Source: CAZXWK01 sp964644675
GTDB taxonomy: Bacteria > Actinomycetota > Coriobacteriia > Anaerosomatales > JAAXUF01
Reading direction: 5' to 3'
DNA length: 64,000 nt
Assembly (NCBI GenBank): GCA_964644675.1
Contig: CAZXWK010000002.1
Coordinates: 36,960-100,959 of the forward strand
Shown here: piece after piece, positions 55,151 through 63,818 of the stretch
Layout of the letters: each line of letters starts with the position of its first letter
Numbering within the stretch: the first letter of the stretch is position 1
Notes under the pieces: generated by a model
Seen by the model: the letters and a program-made list of their open reading frames with translations, nothing else
Databases searched by the model: none
Told to the model about the DNA's origin: nothing
Made by a program: the position numbers and the translations under genes

Positions 55151-56268
55151 TGCCGCAGCGCAAGTCCGCCAAGAAGCGCGTACTGATCTTCTCGGCATCC
55201 TTCGGCGGCGGACACCGGTCGGCCGCCGAGGCGTTGCTGCGCTACTACCGGGCGCACTATCCCGACACCATCGACGTGCGCATGGTCGACTTCTTCGAGG
55301 AGTTCATGCCGAGCGTGAACGTACTCGCGAAGTTCGGCTACCAGCAGTCGGTGCAGTTCTTCCCGGCGCTGTACGGCAACTTCTTCGAGGTCTCGAACAA
55401 GCTGCCGACCAACCCGGTCGTCCATGAGCTCAAGATCATGGGCTTCGCGAGCGCGGCGCGTTACATCGACGAGTTCCACCCGGACGCGGTCATCTCGACG
55501 TTCCCGGTCGCCGGGGGTGTCGTGTCCGACATCAAGGCCAACCGTCCGATGGTCTCGGCGACCATCATCACCGACTTCGGCGTGCACCGCGCGTGGATCC
55601 ATCCCGCGACGGACTTCTTCTTCGTCGCGTGCAAGGAAGTCCGCGAGGACCTTGTCGTGCGCGGCGTGCCGTGGGACCGCGTGGTCGTCTCGGGCATCCC
55701 CGTCGCCGAGAAGTTCGCGGAGGTGTTCGACCGCGGGACGCTGCGCCGAGAGCTCGGTCTTGCCGACCGGTTCACGGCGCTGCTGACCGCGGCCGCGGGA
55801 CAGCCCGGTGACCTGCGCGACATCGCGGCGCAGCTCGCGGGTTCGGGCATCCAGGTCGCGGCCGTGACCGGCAACAACTCGCGGCTCAAGCGCCGTCTCG
55901 ACACGCTGGCTCGCAAGACCGACCTGGTGCGCGTCTTCGGTTACACCTCCGACATGCACCGCATGATGAGAAGTGCCGACGTGCTGGTGGGCAAGGCCGG
56001 AGGCCTCACGGTGTCCGAGGCGCTCGCGGTCGGACTGCCGCTGATCATCTACAACCCCGTGCCCGGGCAGGAACTGTACAACGTCGACTTCTTGGTAAAC
56101 TACGGAGCGGGCATGCTCTCGCGCGACGAGGACGATGTCGTGGAGAAGGTGCGGTTCCTGTCTACGCACCCGCAGCGGCTCAAGCAGATGGCCGACAACG
56201 CCGCTACGCTGGGCAAACCGGCTGCGGCGCAGGCGATCTGCGAGCGCGTACTGGCGGCGCTGCGCTAG
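55150..56268 (+). CDS. MGDG synthase/MurG-like glycosyltransferase
   Basis: A 372-residue GT28/MGDG-synthase-type glycosyltransferase. The N-terminal domain starts with VLIFSASFGGGHRSAAEALL, the hallmark of diacylglycerol glucosyltransferases (UgtP, Mgd). Later motifs are ITDFGVHRAWIHP, VSGIPV and the nucleotide-sugar-binding GKAGGLTVSEALAVGLPLII. It probably adds hexose from a UDP-sugar to a membrane lipid. The ATG at 55150 overlaps the upstream TGA. A TTG at 55147 is the alternative start. The link to the partner-switching genes may be only operon sharing. Confidence 0.88.
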   Translation: MPQRKSAKKRVLIFSASFGGGHRSAAEALLRYYRAHYPDTIDVRMVDFFEEFMPSVNVLAKFGYQQSVQFFPALYGNFFEVSNKLPTNPVVHELKIMGFASAARYIDEFHPDAVISTFPVAGGVVSDIKANRPMVSATIITDFGVHRAWIHPATDFFFVACKEVREDLVVRGVPWDRVVVSGIPVAEKFAEVFDRGTLRRELGLADRFTALLTAAAGQPGDLRDIAAQLAGSGIQVAAVTGNNSRLKRRLDTLARKTDLVRVFGYTSDMHRMMRSADVLVGKAGGLTVSEALAVGLPLIIYNPVPGQELYNVDFLVNYGAGMLSRDEDDVVEKVRFLSTHPQRLKQMADNAATLGKPAAAQAICERVLAALR

Positions 56269-56293
56269 GGGGACGGCGCCGAACGGAGGAGCC

Positions 56294-56863
56294 ATGGAGT
56301 TCTACGACGTCGTGCAGAAGCGCCACTCGGTCCGCCACTTCCGTCCCGACCCCGTGAGCCGGGAGGTCGTCGAGCGGATCATCGCGGCCGCCTCGGCCGC
56401 GCCCTCGTCGCTCAACGAGCAGCCTTGGGAGTTCTACTGCTGCCGGGGCGCGTCCCGGTCTCGGATCGGCCAGATCGTCTCGCAGGCCACCGTCCATCTC
56501 GTCGAGTACATGGACGTGCTCGGGCCGGCTCACTACGCCGACGCGGTCGAGTGGTACTCGTCGCTCGGCGACGCCCCTGCGATCATCGCGATCTCCTGTC
56601 TCACGCCGGACAGCGAGTTCACGGCGATGAACCGCTACCTCTCGATCGGCGCGGCGCTGGAGAACATGCTGCTTGCCTCGGTGGCCGAGGGGCTGGCGGG
56701 CTGCTGCGTCACGTTCACTCACTGGGTGAAGGGCGAGCTGGCGGCCGCGCTCGACGTCCCCGGGGACCGCAGTGTCGTCGCGCTCGTCGCGATCGGATAC
56801 CCCGGCGAGACGCCGGTCGTCGCTCCCGAGCGCCGATCCGACGTCGCCGTGTGGTTCGACTGA
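56294..56863 (+). CDS. Nitroreductase-family FMN protein
   Basis: A 189-residue flavoprotein of the nitroreductase fold. The FMN-phosphate motif is KRHSVRHFRPDPV at the N-terminus, with AAPSSLNEQPWEFY and SIGAALENMLLASVAEGLAGCCVTF as further family segments. The short form is typical of NAD(P)H-dependent enzymes acting on nitroaromatics, quinones or flavins. The natural substrate is unknown. ATG 56294 follows GGAGGA. It is four bases from the HAD gene. Confidence 0.9.
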   Translation: MEFYDVVQKRHSVRHFRPDPVSREVVERIIAAASAAPSSLNEQPWEFYCCRGASRSRIGQIVSQATVHLVEYMDVLGPAHYADAVEWYSSLGDAPAIIAISCLTPDSEFTAMNRYLSIGAALENMLLASVAEGLAGCCVTFTHWVKGELAAALDVPGDRSVVALVAIGYPGETPVVAPERRSDVAVWFD

Positions 56864-56867
56864 CCGC

Positions 56868-57581
56868 ATGCTGAGAGCGGTCTTCTTCGACGTTGGAAAC
56901 ACGCTGCTGTACCCGTACCCGAGCGTGGCCGAAGTCGTCCGCGAAGTGCTCGAGGACGAGGGGCACGTACGTGATCTCGACGCGATCGACGAGTACCTCC
57001 CGCTGGTGGACGCCTACTACGAGGACCGCTACCAGACCGACGACACCTTCTGGACGAGCGAGACGGAGACCTCGGGGGTCTGGGTGGGGATGTACTCACT
57101 ACTCTGCCGGCGCCTGGGCATCGAAGAAGACGCCGAGCGGATCGCCGCGCGGGTCTACGACGAGTTCGGCTCGGCGACTCGTTGGAGTGCGTACCCTGAC
57201 GTCGGACCGGCCTTCGAGCGGCTCGGGGCCAGGGGACTCAAGCTCGGGCTCATCTCGAACTGGGACACCCGGCTCGCGGGCCTGATCGAGGGGCTCGGGC
57301 TGAGCGCCCACCTGTCGGCGGTGGTCTCCTCGGCGCAGGTGGGGCTCCACAAGCCGGACCCGCGTATCTTCGAACTCGCCTGCGATCGGCTGGGCGTCGC
57401 GCCCGCCGAAGCGGCGCACGTGGGCGACCATCGCTACGCTGACATCGTGGGCGCGGAAGCGGTAGGGATGCTGCCGGTACTGATCGACCGGCACGCTGGG
57501 TGCGCCGGAGAAGGGGCCGGCTGTATCACGACGCTCGACGAACTCGACACGACGCTCGGTCTGGAGGACCACCATGGCTGA
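56868..57581 (+). CDS. HAD-family hydrolase
   Basis: The product has 237 residues. Motif I is FFDVGNTLL, so the nucleophile Asp is present but the second acid (usually D in DxD) is Gly, as in the HDHD3-like subgroup. This subgroup can still be hydrolytic. Motif II is LISNWD, motif III the Lys in GLHKPDPRIF, and motif IV GDHRYADIVGA. The cap domain is helical (C1-type, residues ~20-110). The phosphate substrate is unknown. It overlaps the next gene by eight bases. Confidence 0.87.
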   Translation: MLRAVFFDVGNTLLYPYPSVAEVVREVLEDEGHVRDLDAIDEYLPLVDAYYEDRYQTDDTFWTSETETSGVWVGMYSLLCRRLGIEEDAERIAARVYDEFGSATRWSAYPDVGPAFERLGARGLKLGLISNWDTRLAGLIEGLGLSAHLSAVVSSAQVGLHKPDPRIFELACDRLGVAPAEAAHVGDHRYADIVGAEAVGMLPVLIDRHAGCAGEGAGCITTLDELDTTLGLEDHHG

Positions 57582-59358
57582 TCACCGGCAATCAGCGCTC
57601 TCGTGGGCCCTGCTCGCGTTCGGTCTGATCGCGTGTCTCGCGGCCGCGTACGGTGCCTACACGCTGGCAGGGTACTCGTGGGGCCAGGTCGTGGACTACA
57701 AGAGCCCCTACGCGCGCACGCCGGTCCCATACCAGCTCGAGTCGGGCCCTCCCGAGCCGGGCAAGCCTCTCTCGGCGCGCGTGGTCCTGGTCATCGTCGA
57801 CGGAATGCGCAACGACGTCTCGCGCTCCGATATGCCGACGATGCAGAAGCTCCGTTCGTACGGAAGCGACGTGACCCTCGTCGCCGCGCAGCCCTCGCTG
57901 TCCTACCCGAACTGGACGAACATCCTGAGCGGTGCGCCCCCGGTCATCAGCGGCGTGACGACGAACTACTTCGAAGGCCGCGTCCCCGTGCCGACGATCC
58001 TCGACGTCGCCGAGAAGGCCGGACGCCGCGTGGCCGTCGTCGCGCCGACCGACTTCGAGACGCTCTACGGCGTCAAGCCCGGACCCTCCGTGCAGCTGCG
58101 CGAATGGCCCAAGGGAGGCTACCTGTCATCGACGCTCGTCGACGACGCGCTCCGCATCGCCGAGCAGACCGACCCCGAGCTGCTCGTCGTGCACCTGCCC
58201 GATCTGGACGAGGCGGGCCACGAGCACGGTGGCGGCTCGGCAGAGTACCGTGATGTCGCGGGCAAGATCGATCGCGACATCGCGCGTCTGGTCGAGGGAT
58301 TGCAGCGCGAGGACACGAGCTTCGTGGTGACCGCCGATCATGGGCACATCGACGCGGGCGGTCACGGAGGATGGGAGACCGAGGTCGTCAACGTCCCGGC
58401 GGTTTTCACCGGCGGTCCGATCCGCCTGGGGACGGCGACGGGCGAGCTGGCGCAGATGGCGCCGACGCTCTCGGTCATCGAGGGGCTCCGCCCGCCGGCG
58501 TACGCCGCGTCCGTGGCACTGTCAGGGGTCCTGTCCGACGAGTCATCGGCGACGATGGCAGCCGACAAAGCGCATCACCTCGCGTTCGACGCCTACTACG
58601 TCGACGTCGTCACCGGCGAGCAGTACCCGCTCGACGCGTTCGTGAAGGGGTCGGCCGAGCATGGCGGTCCCGACGGGTACGCATCCTACGTGCGCCAGCA
58701 GCGCGTCGACCTCGAGCAGGCGCAGCGCCAGCCGATCATGATCTACGTGGTGCTCGCCACGTTGCTGGTCTTCGGGATCATCGCGGCCGTCTCGTGGCGC
58801 GCGTTCGTCGCCGGGCTCGCGGGGGTTGCCACCTACTACGTCGTCTACAACGTGCTCTTCTTCTGGGTGCACGGGTACCTGTGGTCGCTCTCGGCGTTCA
58901 ACACCGAGACGCAGGTGCAGGCGTTCATGAACGGGCGGCTCCTCGAAGCGGCGATCGCCGCGCTCGTCGGCGTGGCGGTGGCGGCCGCCGTCTACCCGCT
59001 CATGCGGCATCCGGCCTGGGGTCCCCAGGACCGCGGGTTCCTCGCCGGCTGGCTCGCGCTGGCTCCCGCGACGCTCATGCTCGTCCTAGGGACGCTTGCG
59101 GTCCAGGTCGCGTGGTTCGTCTGGCAGTACGGCGCGAGCGTGACGTGGATCCTGCCCGACTTCAAGTGGGCGTTCAAGTACGACCTCGACCTGGTCCAGA
59201 TGACCGCGGTGGGCGCGGCAGTGCTGCTCGCTCCCGTGGTCACGTACCTGATAGGGCGGTATCATCCGAGGGTGCGGCGCGGGCGTGTCGGCGGGAAGGC
59301 CGGCGGCTCCAGGACACACGTCGCATCCGACCTTCCCGCCGACACGCTCTCATCCTGA
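57574..59358 (+). CDS. Membrane-anchored alkaline-phosphatase-superfamily enzyme
   Basis: The product has 594 residues. An N-terminal signal anchor (ALLAFGLIACLAAAYGAYTLAG) leads into an extracytoplasmic alkaline-phosphatase-fold domain. Metal ligands and nucleophile are visible as VLVIVDGMRND, the Thr in YPNWTNILSGAPP, LPDLDEAGHEHG and TADHGHIDAGGHGG. The arrangement matches the PIG-N/GPI phosphoethanolamine transferase and type I phosphodiesterase group. The C-terminal ~200 residues contain several membrane helices (MIYVVLATLLVFGIIAAVSW and others). A phosphotransferase or phosphodiesterase on envelope lipids or glycans is likely. It overlaps the HAD gene. Confidence 0.82.
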   Translation: MADHRQSALSWALLAFGLIACLAAAYGAYTLAGYSWGQVVDYKSPYARTPVPYQLESGPPEPGKPLSARVVLVIVDGMRNDVSRSDMPTMQKLRSYGSDVTLVAAQPSLSYPNWTNILSGAPPVISGVTTNYFEGRVPVPTILDVAEKAGRRVAVVAPTDFETLYGVKPGPSVQLREWPKGGYLSSTLVDDALRIAEQTDPELLVVHLPDLDEAGHEHGGGSAEYRDVAGKIDRDIARLVEGLQREDTSFVVTADHGHIDAGGHGGWETEVVNVPAVFTGGPIRLGTATGELAQMAPTLSVIEGLRPPAYAASVALSGVLSDESSATMAADKAHHLAFDAYYVDVVTGEQYPLDAFVKGSAEHGGPDGYASYVRQQRVDLEQAQRQPIMIYVVLATLLVFGIIAAVSWRAFVAGLAGVATYYVVYNVLFFWVHGYLWSLSAFNTETQVQAFMNGRLLEAAIAALVGVAVAAAVYPLMRHPAWGPQDRGFLAGWLALAPATLMLVLGTLAVQVAWFVWQYGASVTWILPDFKWAFKYDLDLVQMTAVGAAVLLAPVVTYLIGRYHPRVRRGRVGGKAGGSRTHVASDLPADTLSS

Positions 59359-59380
59359 TTACCTCGGAGGATATCGCCCT

Positions 59381-60868
59381 ATGGCAGCTATCAAGGACCT
59401 GCGCGAGTTCATCGCGCTACTCGAGAAGAAGGGGCAGCTCAAGCGCATCTCGGCGGCCGTCGACCCCTATCTCGAGGTCGGCGAGATCACGGACCGCGTC
59501 AGCAAGGCGGTCGGGCCAGCGCTGCTCTTCGAGAACCCTGTGAACCGCGAGACGGGGGAGCGCTACGCCGCACCCGTCGCCATCAACCTCATGGGGAGCT
59601 ACGACCGCATGGCGTGGGCGATGGGCGTCGACGCCGAGACGGGGACGTGGCGCGATCTCGACGCGAAGGCGAAGCAGCTCATGGACCTGCTGCCGCTCGA
59701 CGCCCCGGCGAGTGTGATGGACAAGCTCGGCATCGCGAAGAATCTCGCGGGCCTGGCGGGCTCAGGCCCCAAGACCGTGAAGAAGGCGCCGGTCCAGGAG
59801 ATCGTGCTGCGCGGCGACGACGTAGACCTCTCAAAGCTGCCGGTCCTGACGACCTGGCCCGACGACGGCGGCCCGTTCGTCACGCTGCCGCTCGTGGTAA
59901 CGAGCGACCCTAAGGGCAAGCTCAACGTCGGGATGTACCGGCTACAGGTCTTCGACAAGAACACCACGGGGCTGCACATCCACGAGCACCACGACGGCAA
60001 CAAGAATCTCCGCGCCTGGCGTGCGTCCGGCGCGAAGCGCGCGCCCGTAAGCGTCGCGCTGGGCGGGGACCCCGTCACGATCTTCTCGGCGACGGCGCCG
60101 GTGCCTCCCATCATCGACGAGTACCTGTTTTCCGGTATCCTGCGCGGCGAATCGGTCGAGGTCGTGAAGTGCGTGACGAACGACCTGCTGGTCCCCGCAC
60201 ACGCCGAGATCGTGCTCGAGGGCTGGTGTGACCTGGAGGAGACGCGCTGGGAGGGGCCGTTCGGCGACCACACCGGCTACTACTCGCTCGCCGACTACTT
60301 CCCGGTCTTCCACGTCGAGGCGATCACGATGCGCCGAGACGCGATCTACCCGACCACCATCGTGGGTCAGCCTCCGATGGAGGACTGCTACATGGGCAAG
60401 GCCACCGAGCGGATCTTCCTGCCGGCGCTCAAGGCTATCGTCCCTGAGCTCGTCGACTACGACCTGCCGCTCGAGGGCGTCTTCCACAACTGCGCGATCT
60501 TCCAGATCAAGAAGGAGTTCGCGGGTCAGGCGTTCCGCGTCATGAACTTCGCGTGGTCGATGGGGCAGATGATGTTCACCAAGTACGTCATCGTGGTCGA
60601 CGAGGACGTGGACTGTCACGACTACTCTCAGGTCGCATGGCGCTGCTTCAACAACGTCGACCCCTCGCGCGACATTCTCATAAGCAAGGGGCCGCTTGAC
60701 CGTCTCGACCACTCGAGCAACTACGAGAGCTTCGGCTTCAAGATGGGCATCGACGCGACTCGGCCGATCGCCAACGAAGGCCACGAGCGCGAGTGGCCGG
60801 AGGCGCTCGAGATGTCGCCCGAGATCAAGGCGCGGGTCGATGCCATGTGGAACGAGCTGGGCCTGTGA
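59381..60868 (+). CDS. UbiD-family decarboxylase (menaquinone, MqnL-like)
   Basis: A 495-residue prenylated-FMN-dependent decarboxylase. The active-site Glu/Arg region EGPFGDHTGYYSLADYFPVF and VSVALGGDPVTIFSATAPVP are family signatures. With UbiA and UbiX following in the same order it most likely removes the carboxyl group of a prenylated 1,4-dihydroxy-6-naphthoate in the futalosine pathway for menaquinone. A ubiquinone role is improbable in an actinobacterial-type genome. ATG 59381 has GGAGG upstream (59366-59370), a long spacing. The stop overlaps the next GTG. Confidence 0.9.
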   Translation: MAAIKDLREFIALLEKKGQLKRISAAVDPYLEVGEITDRVSKAVGPALLFENPVNRETGERYAAPVAINLMGSYDRMAWAMGVDAETGTWRDLDAKAKQLMDLLPLDAPASVMDKLGIAKNLAGLAGSGPKTVKKAPVQEIVLRGDDVDLSKLPVLTTWPDDGGPFVTLPLVVTSDPKGKLNVGMYRLQVFDKNTTGLHIHEHHDGNKNLRAWRASGAKRAPVSVALGGDPVTIFSATAPVPPIIDEYLFSGILRGESVEVVKCVTNDLLVPAHAEIVLEGWCDLEETRWEGPFGDHTGYYSLADYFPVFHVEAITMRRDAIYPTTIVGQPPMEDCYMGKATERIFLPALKAIVPELVDYDLPLEGVFHNCAIFQIKKEFAGQAFRVMNFAWSMGQMMFTKYVIVVDEDVDCHDYSQVAWRCFNNVDPSRDILISKGPLDRLDHSSNYESFGFKMGIDATRPIANEGHEREWPEALEMSPEIKARVDAMWNELGL

Positions 60869-61929
60869 GTGGGACCGGTGACATTTCGGCCGGTCCGCCG
60901 CCCGCGGTCCGCGAGAAGGGGATTGCGGGGACCGTCAGGACGTTTCTTGAACTCGTGAAGTTCGAGCACTCGATCTTTGCCCTGCCATACGCCTACATCG
61001 GCGCCCTGTTCGGTGCCACCGCTGCCGCCCTGAGTGGTCCGCGCGCCGCCGAGGTGGCCGCTGTTCTGGCGAAGCTCGGCGGCTCGTCGATCAGGGAGGC
61101 GAATCTCGCGGCCTTCTACGCCGCACTCCCTGAGCAGGTCACGGTAGTCCTCTGGCGCGGGTCCTTCGTCTGGGTCCCCACGTGGGCGTCGCTCTTCTGG
61201 GTGACGGTCGCGATGGTCGGTGCGCGCAGCTTCGCGTTCGTGGTCAACCGTGCCGCGGACAAGGAGATCGACGCGCGCAATCCGCGCACGGCGGGCCGGG
61301 CGGTCCCCGCGGGGCTCGTCAAGGCGTGGGAGCTCTGGCTTTTCGCGGCGATCGTGCTCGCGGCGTACCTCTTCGCCGCGTGGCAGCTCGCGCCGATCTG
61401 CATCTGGCTTTCTCCCATACCGCTCGCGGCATTCCTCATCTATCCGTACACGAAGCGCTTCACGCCGCTGTGTCACTACTGGCTGGGACTCTGCCTGGGG
61501 CTTGCGGTTCCGGGCGGGTGGGCAGCCGTGGGCGCGTCTCTCGCGGCGCCGGCGCCGTGGGTGCTCGGCGGCGCCGTCGCGATCTGGACTGCGGGATTCG
61601 ACATCATCTACGCCACGCAGGATGTGGAGAGCGACGTGCGCGACGGCGTGCATTCGATGCCCGCGGACCTCGGGATCGCTCGGGCGCTCGTACAGGTGCG
61701 CGTGACGCATGCGGCGGCGGTAGCGCTGTTCCTGCTCGGCGGGTGGCTCGCGGGAGTGACGTGGCCGTACTACGCGGGTGTGGCCGTCGCGGCAGCGCTT
61801 CTGTACTACGAGAACTCGATCATCTCGGCAGACGACCTGTCCCGCGTGAACGCAGCGTTCTTCACGGTCAATGGTATGGTTGCGATTGTCATTCTTGCTG
61901 GCGCCATCGCAAACCAGCTGGTGGGATAG
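60865..61929 (+). CDS. UbiA-family prenyltransferase (MqnP-like)
   Basis: A 354-residue membrane enzyme with eight to nine helices that prenylates an aromatic acid. The two Asp-rich motifs are NRAADKEIDARNPRTAGR and TQDVESDVRDGVHSMP. A ~45-residue insertion after the first helix (GATAAALSGPRAAEVAAVLAKL...) is longer than in E. coli UbiA and may be lineage-specific. The order UbiD-UbiA-UbiX is like the Streptomyces futalosine-pathway cluster. GTG 60865 overlaps the ubiD-type stop (GTGA). Confidence 0.9.
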   Translation: MSGTGDISAGPPPAVREKGIAGTVRTFLELVKFEHSIFALPYAYIGALFGATAAALSGPRAAEVAAVLAKLGGSSIREANLAAFYAALPEQVTVVLWRGSFVWVPTWASLFWVTVAMVGARSFAFVVNRAADKEIDARNPRTAGRAVPAGLVKAWELWLFAAIVLAAYLFAAWQLAPICIWLSPIPLAAFLIYPYTKRFTPLCHYWLGLCLGLAVPGGWAAVGASLAAPAPWVLGGAVAIWTAGFDIIYATQDVESDVRDGVHSMPADLGIARALVQVRVTHAAAVALFLLGGWLAGVTWPYYAGVAVAAALLYYENSIISADDLSRVNAAFFTVNGMVAIVILAGAIANQLVG

Positions 61930-61941
61930 GGAGTGCGGAGC

Positions 61942-62550
61942 ATGGGGACCTGCACGGTCGTCGTCACGGGGGCCTCGGGCAGCGCGTACGGCCTGAGGCT
62001 GATCGAGCAGCTGGTCTTGGCCGGGCACGGCGTGACGGTGTGCTTCACGCAAGCCGGTCGAGAGGTCACCGCGTTCGAGCTCGGGTTCGATCTGCCAACC
62101 GAAGACGCGGGTATCGCCGCCGTGGCGCTCGCGACCTTCCTCGAGCTGCCCAGTGCCGAGCGCCTGCGCGTCACGTATCCCGACGACCTCTTCGATCCGA
62201 TCGCGTCGGGCTCGCACCAGACTGACGCGATGGTCGTGGCACCGTGCACGGTGGGGTTCGTTGCGAGCGTCGCCAACGGGCTCGCCTCCGATCTGCCGGA
62301 ACGCGCGGCCGACGTGATGCTGAAGGAGCGCCGCCCGCTCGTGCTCGTTCCGCGCGAGACGCCGCTCTCGCTCATCCATCTGCGCAACCTCACCGCGGCC
62401 GCCGAGGCCGGTGCGATCATCGTGCCGGCGATGCCCGCGTTCTACACGAAACCCGAGACCGTCGACGACCTGGTCGACTTCGTCGTGGGCAAGGTGCTCG
62501 ACGTGCTCGAGGTGCAGCACGACCTGCTGAAGAGATGGGGGAGCGCGTGA
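61942..62550 (+). CDS. ubiX: Flavin prenyltransferase UbiX
   Basis: A 202-residue flavoprotein that makes prenylated FMN, the cofactor of the UbiD-type decarboxylase two genes upstream. Motifs are VVTGASGSAYGLRLIEQL at the N-terminus, MVVAPCTVGFVASVANGLASDL, LVLVPRETPLSLIHLRNL and MPAFYTKPETVDDLVDFVVGKVLD. ATG 61942 is preceded by purine-rich sequence. A GTG at 61933 is an alternative start. The stop overlaps the next gene. Confidence 0.94.
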   Translation: MGTCTVVVTGASGSAYGLRLIEQLVLAGHGVTVCFTQAGREVTAFELGFDLPTEDAGIAAVALATFLELPSAERLRVTYPDDLFDPIASGSHQTDAMVVAPCTVGFVASVANGLASDLPERAADVMLKERRPLVLVPRETPLSLIHLRNLTAAAEAGAIIVPAMPAFYTKPETVDDLVDFVVGKVLDVLEVQHDLLKRWGSA

Positions 62551-63080
62551 CGGGTCCGATCGACACGCAGGCGGAGGCGCCATCGAGCCCCGAGGAGGCG
62601 AAGCGCGAGCGGGTCGTCGCCACGCTGGCCGGCTGGACTCGCTACCTGGTGGCGGCGCCCATCGTCGGGCTGTTCGTCGCGGCAATCGTGCTCACCATCG
62701 TCGCGGTCGTCGACGTGGTCAACATCACGATGGAGGTTGCATTCCACCATCTGAGCCTGCAGAAGACGGTCGTAGCGTTCATCGAGGTCGCCGACGTGTT
62801 CCTGCTGTCGGTGGTCCTCTACATCATGTCGCTCGGCCTGTACGAGCTCTTCATCGACAGCCATCTTCCCCTTCCGGAATGGCTGGTCATCAGGAGCCTC
62901 GAGGACCTCAAGGAGAAGCTGATCGGGGTCGTGGTCGTCGTCCTGGCGATCTTCTTCTTGGGCCGGGTGATCGAGTCGGAGAACCCTATCGAGCTGCTCT
63001 ACATGGGTGTGGGCATCGCCGCGGTGATCGCGGCGCTCGCGTACTTCGCGAGCAAGGTCCTCCTCCACAAGGCCGAGTAG
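62547..63080 (+). CDS. YqhA-family (UPF0114) membrane protein
   Basis: A 177-residue protein with four hydrophobic helices (LVAAPIVGLFVAAIVLTIVAVVDVV, VADVFLLSVVLYIMSLGLYELF, LIGVVVVVLAIFFLGRVI, YMGVGIAAVIAALAYFAS). FIDSHLPLPEWLVIRSLEDLKEKL between helices is the conserved core of UPF0114. Function is unknown in all members I know. The GTG at 62547 overlaps the ubiX stop (GTGA). An in-frame ATG at 62535 is the alternative. Confidence 0.85.
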   Translation: MTGPIDTQAEAPSSPEEAKRERVVATLAGWTRYLVAAPIVGLFVAAIVLTIVAVVDVVNITMEVAFHHLSLQKTVVAFIEVADVFLLSVVLYIMSLGLYELFIDSHLPLPEWLVIRSLEDLKEKLIGVVVVVLAIFFLGRVIESENPIELLYMGVGIAAVIAALAYFASKVLLHKAE

Positions 63081-63092
63081 GGTCGTCCGTGC

Positions 63093-63186
63093 TTGACGCG
63101 GGTCCGCCCGCGGGGGCAAACTCTTGTTCGTAGGGTCACGACGCACCACCGTAGTCACACCACAGTCGCAGCATCAGTCGTAGCAT
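63093..63186 (+). promoter_or_regulatory. Leader of the 50-residue ORF with a tandem 12-mer repeat
   Basis: A possible promoter reads TTGACG (63093-63098), 18 bases, CAAACT (63117-63122). The 5' UTR holds a tandem duplication of a 12-mer, CAGTCGCAGCAT (63163-63174) and CAGTCGTAGCAT (63175-63186), with one mismatch, just before the ribosome binding site. Confidence 0.4.
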
Positions 63187-63197
63187 AAGGAGCAGCC

Positions 63198-63350
63198 ATG
63201 ACCCTGGCGCAGGCGCGAAAGCGCTATCCCAACGTTCCCGCAGAGATCGTTCAGTGGGCGGTGGAGAACATCCCCGACCCGCGCGACATCGAACGCGGGC
63301 TCAACCGCCTCGAGCAGGCCAAGCGCGTTCAGATCAAGTACTCCGCTTAG
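63198..63350 (+). CDS. 50-residue conserved-looking small protein
   Basis: The product, starting MTLAQARKRYPNVPAEIVQW and ending AKRVQIKYSA, has 50 residues, is charged and predicted helical. It has no signal peptide or Cys. ATG 63198 is preceded by AAGGAG at six bases, which is a strong ribosome binding site. Codon use matches the neighbouring genes (GC-rich third positions). It sits alone between the YqhA-like gene and the tRNAs. The sequence NIPDPRDIERGLNRLEQAKR suggests two amphipathic helices. I do not recognise the family. It is too short for usual gene-length cut-offs. Confidence 0.65.
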   Translation: MTLAQARKRYPNVPAEIVQWAVENIPDPRDIERGLNRLEQAKRVQIKYSA

Positions 63351-63462
63351 CCGCTGCGGGACTCGTTCCACCCTCCGACCGCCCGCCGAGAAGGCCGGGT
63401 GGTTTCGTCGCGCCCCGAACGCGGGGCGGGGGCGCCTTGAGGAGCGAGGGTCACAACGCAAA

Positions 63463-63484
63463 CGACCGGCCCGAGGGCCGGTCG
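63463..63484 (-). terminator. Terminator hairpin of the minus-strand tRNA pair
   Basis: 63463-63472 pairs with 63475-63484 (10 bp, two-base loop). On the minus strand it is followed by GTTTGCGTT. It lies 10 bases after the 3' end of tRNA-Cys and probably ends the Gly-Cys transcript. Confidence 0.65.
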
Positions 63485-63494
63485 CGGTCGTTTC

Positions 63495-63568
63495 TGGAGG
63501 CGACGCCCGGATTCGAACCGGGGATAAAGGCTTTGCAGGCCTCTGCCTTGCCACTTGGCCACGTCGCC
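63495..63568 (-). tRNA. tRNA-Cys (anticodon GCA)
   Basis: Minus-strand cloverleaf: acceptor GGCGACG/CGTCGCC, anticodon loop CTGCAAA (anticodon GCA), T-loop TTCGAAT. The discriminator base is U, as required for tRNA-Cys, and CCA is encoded (complement of 63495-63497). Confidence 0.95.
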
Positions 63569-63600
63569 GTGTGTGGGCGCGAGCGCCCTTGTGAAGCAAA

Positions 63601-63648
63601 GAAGGCTGGCCGTTGAGGCCCGAACAGGGGACCTTCTGACCAGCCTTC
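63601..63648 (-). other. Hairpin in the Gly-Cys tRNA spacer
   Basis: GAAGGCTGG (63601-63609) and CCAGCCTTC (63640-63648) form a 9-bp stem enclosing 30 bases. It lies between two co-oriented minus-strand tRNAs and may guide processing of the dicistronic precursor. Confidence 0.45.
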
Positions 63649-63659
63649 GATCGGGTCGA

Positions 63660-63735
63660 TGGAGCGGACGACGGGATTCGAACCCGCGACCCCAACCTTG
63701 GCAAGGTTGTGCTCTACCAGCTGAGCCACGTCCGC
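63660..63735 (-). tRNA. tRNA-Gly (anticodon GCC)
   Basis: Minus-strand cloverleaf: acceptor GCGGACG/CGTCCGC, D-arm with GGCTCAGCTGGTAGAGC, anticodon loop TTGCCAA (anticodon GCC), T-loop TTCGAAT. CCA is encoded. It is 91 bases upstream of tRNA-Cys on the same strand. Confidence 0.96.
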
Positions 63736-63818
63736 GCGCAACGGCTAGTCTAGCGGCACCTCACACCCCATGCAAGGGTCATTTTCGACGGGTCTGCAGC
63801 GGGGATGCGAATAGGGTC

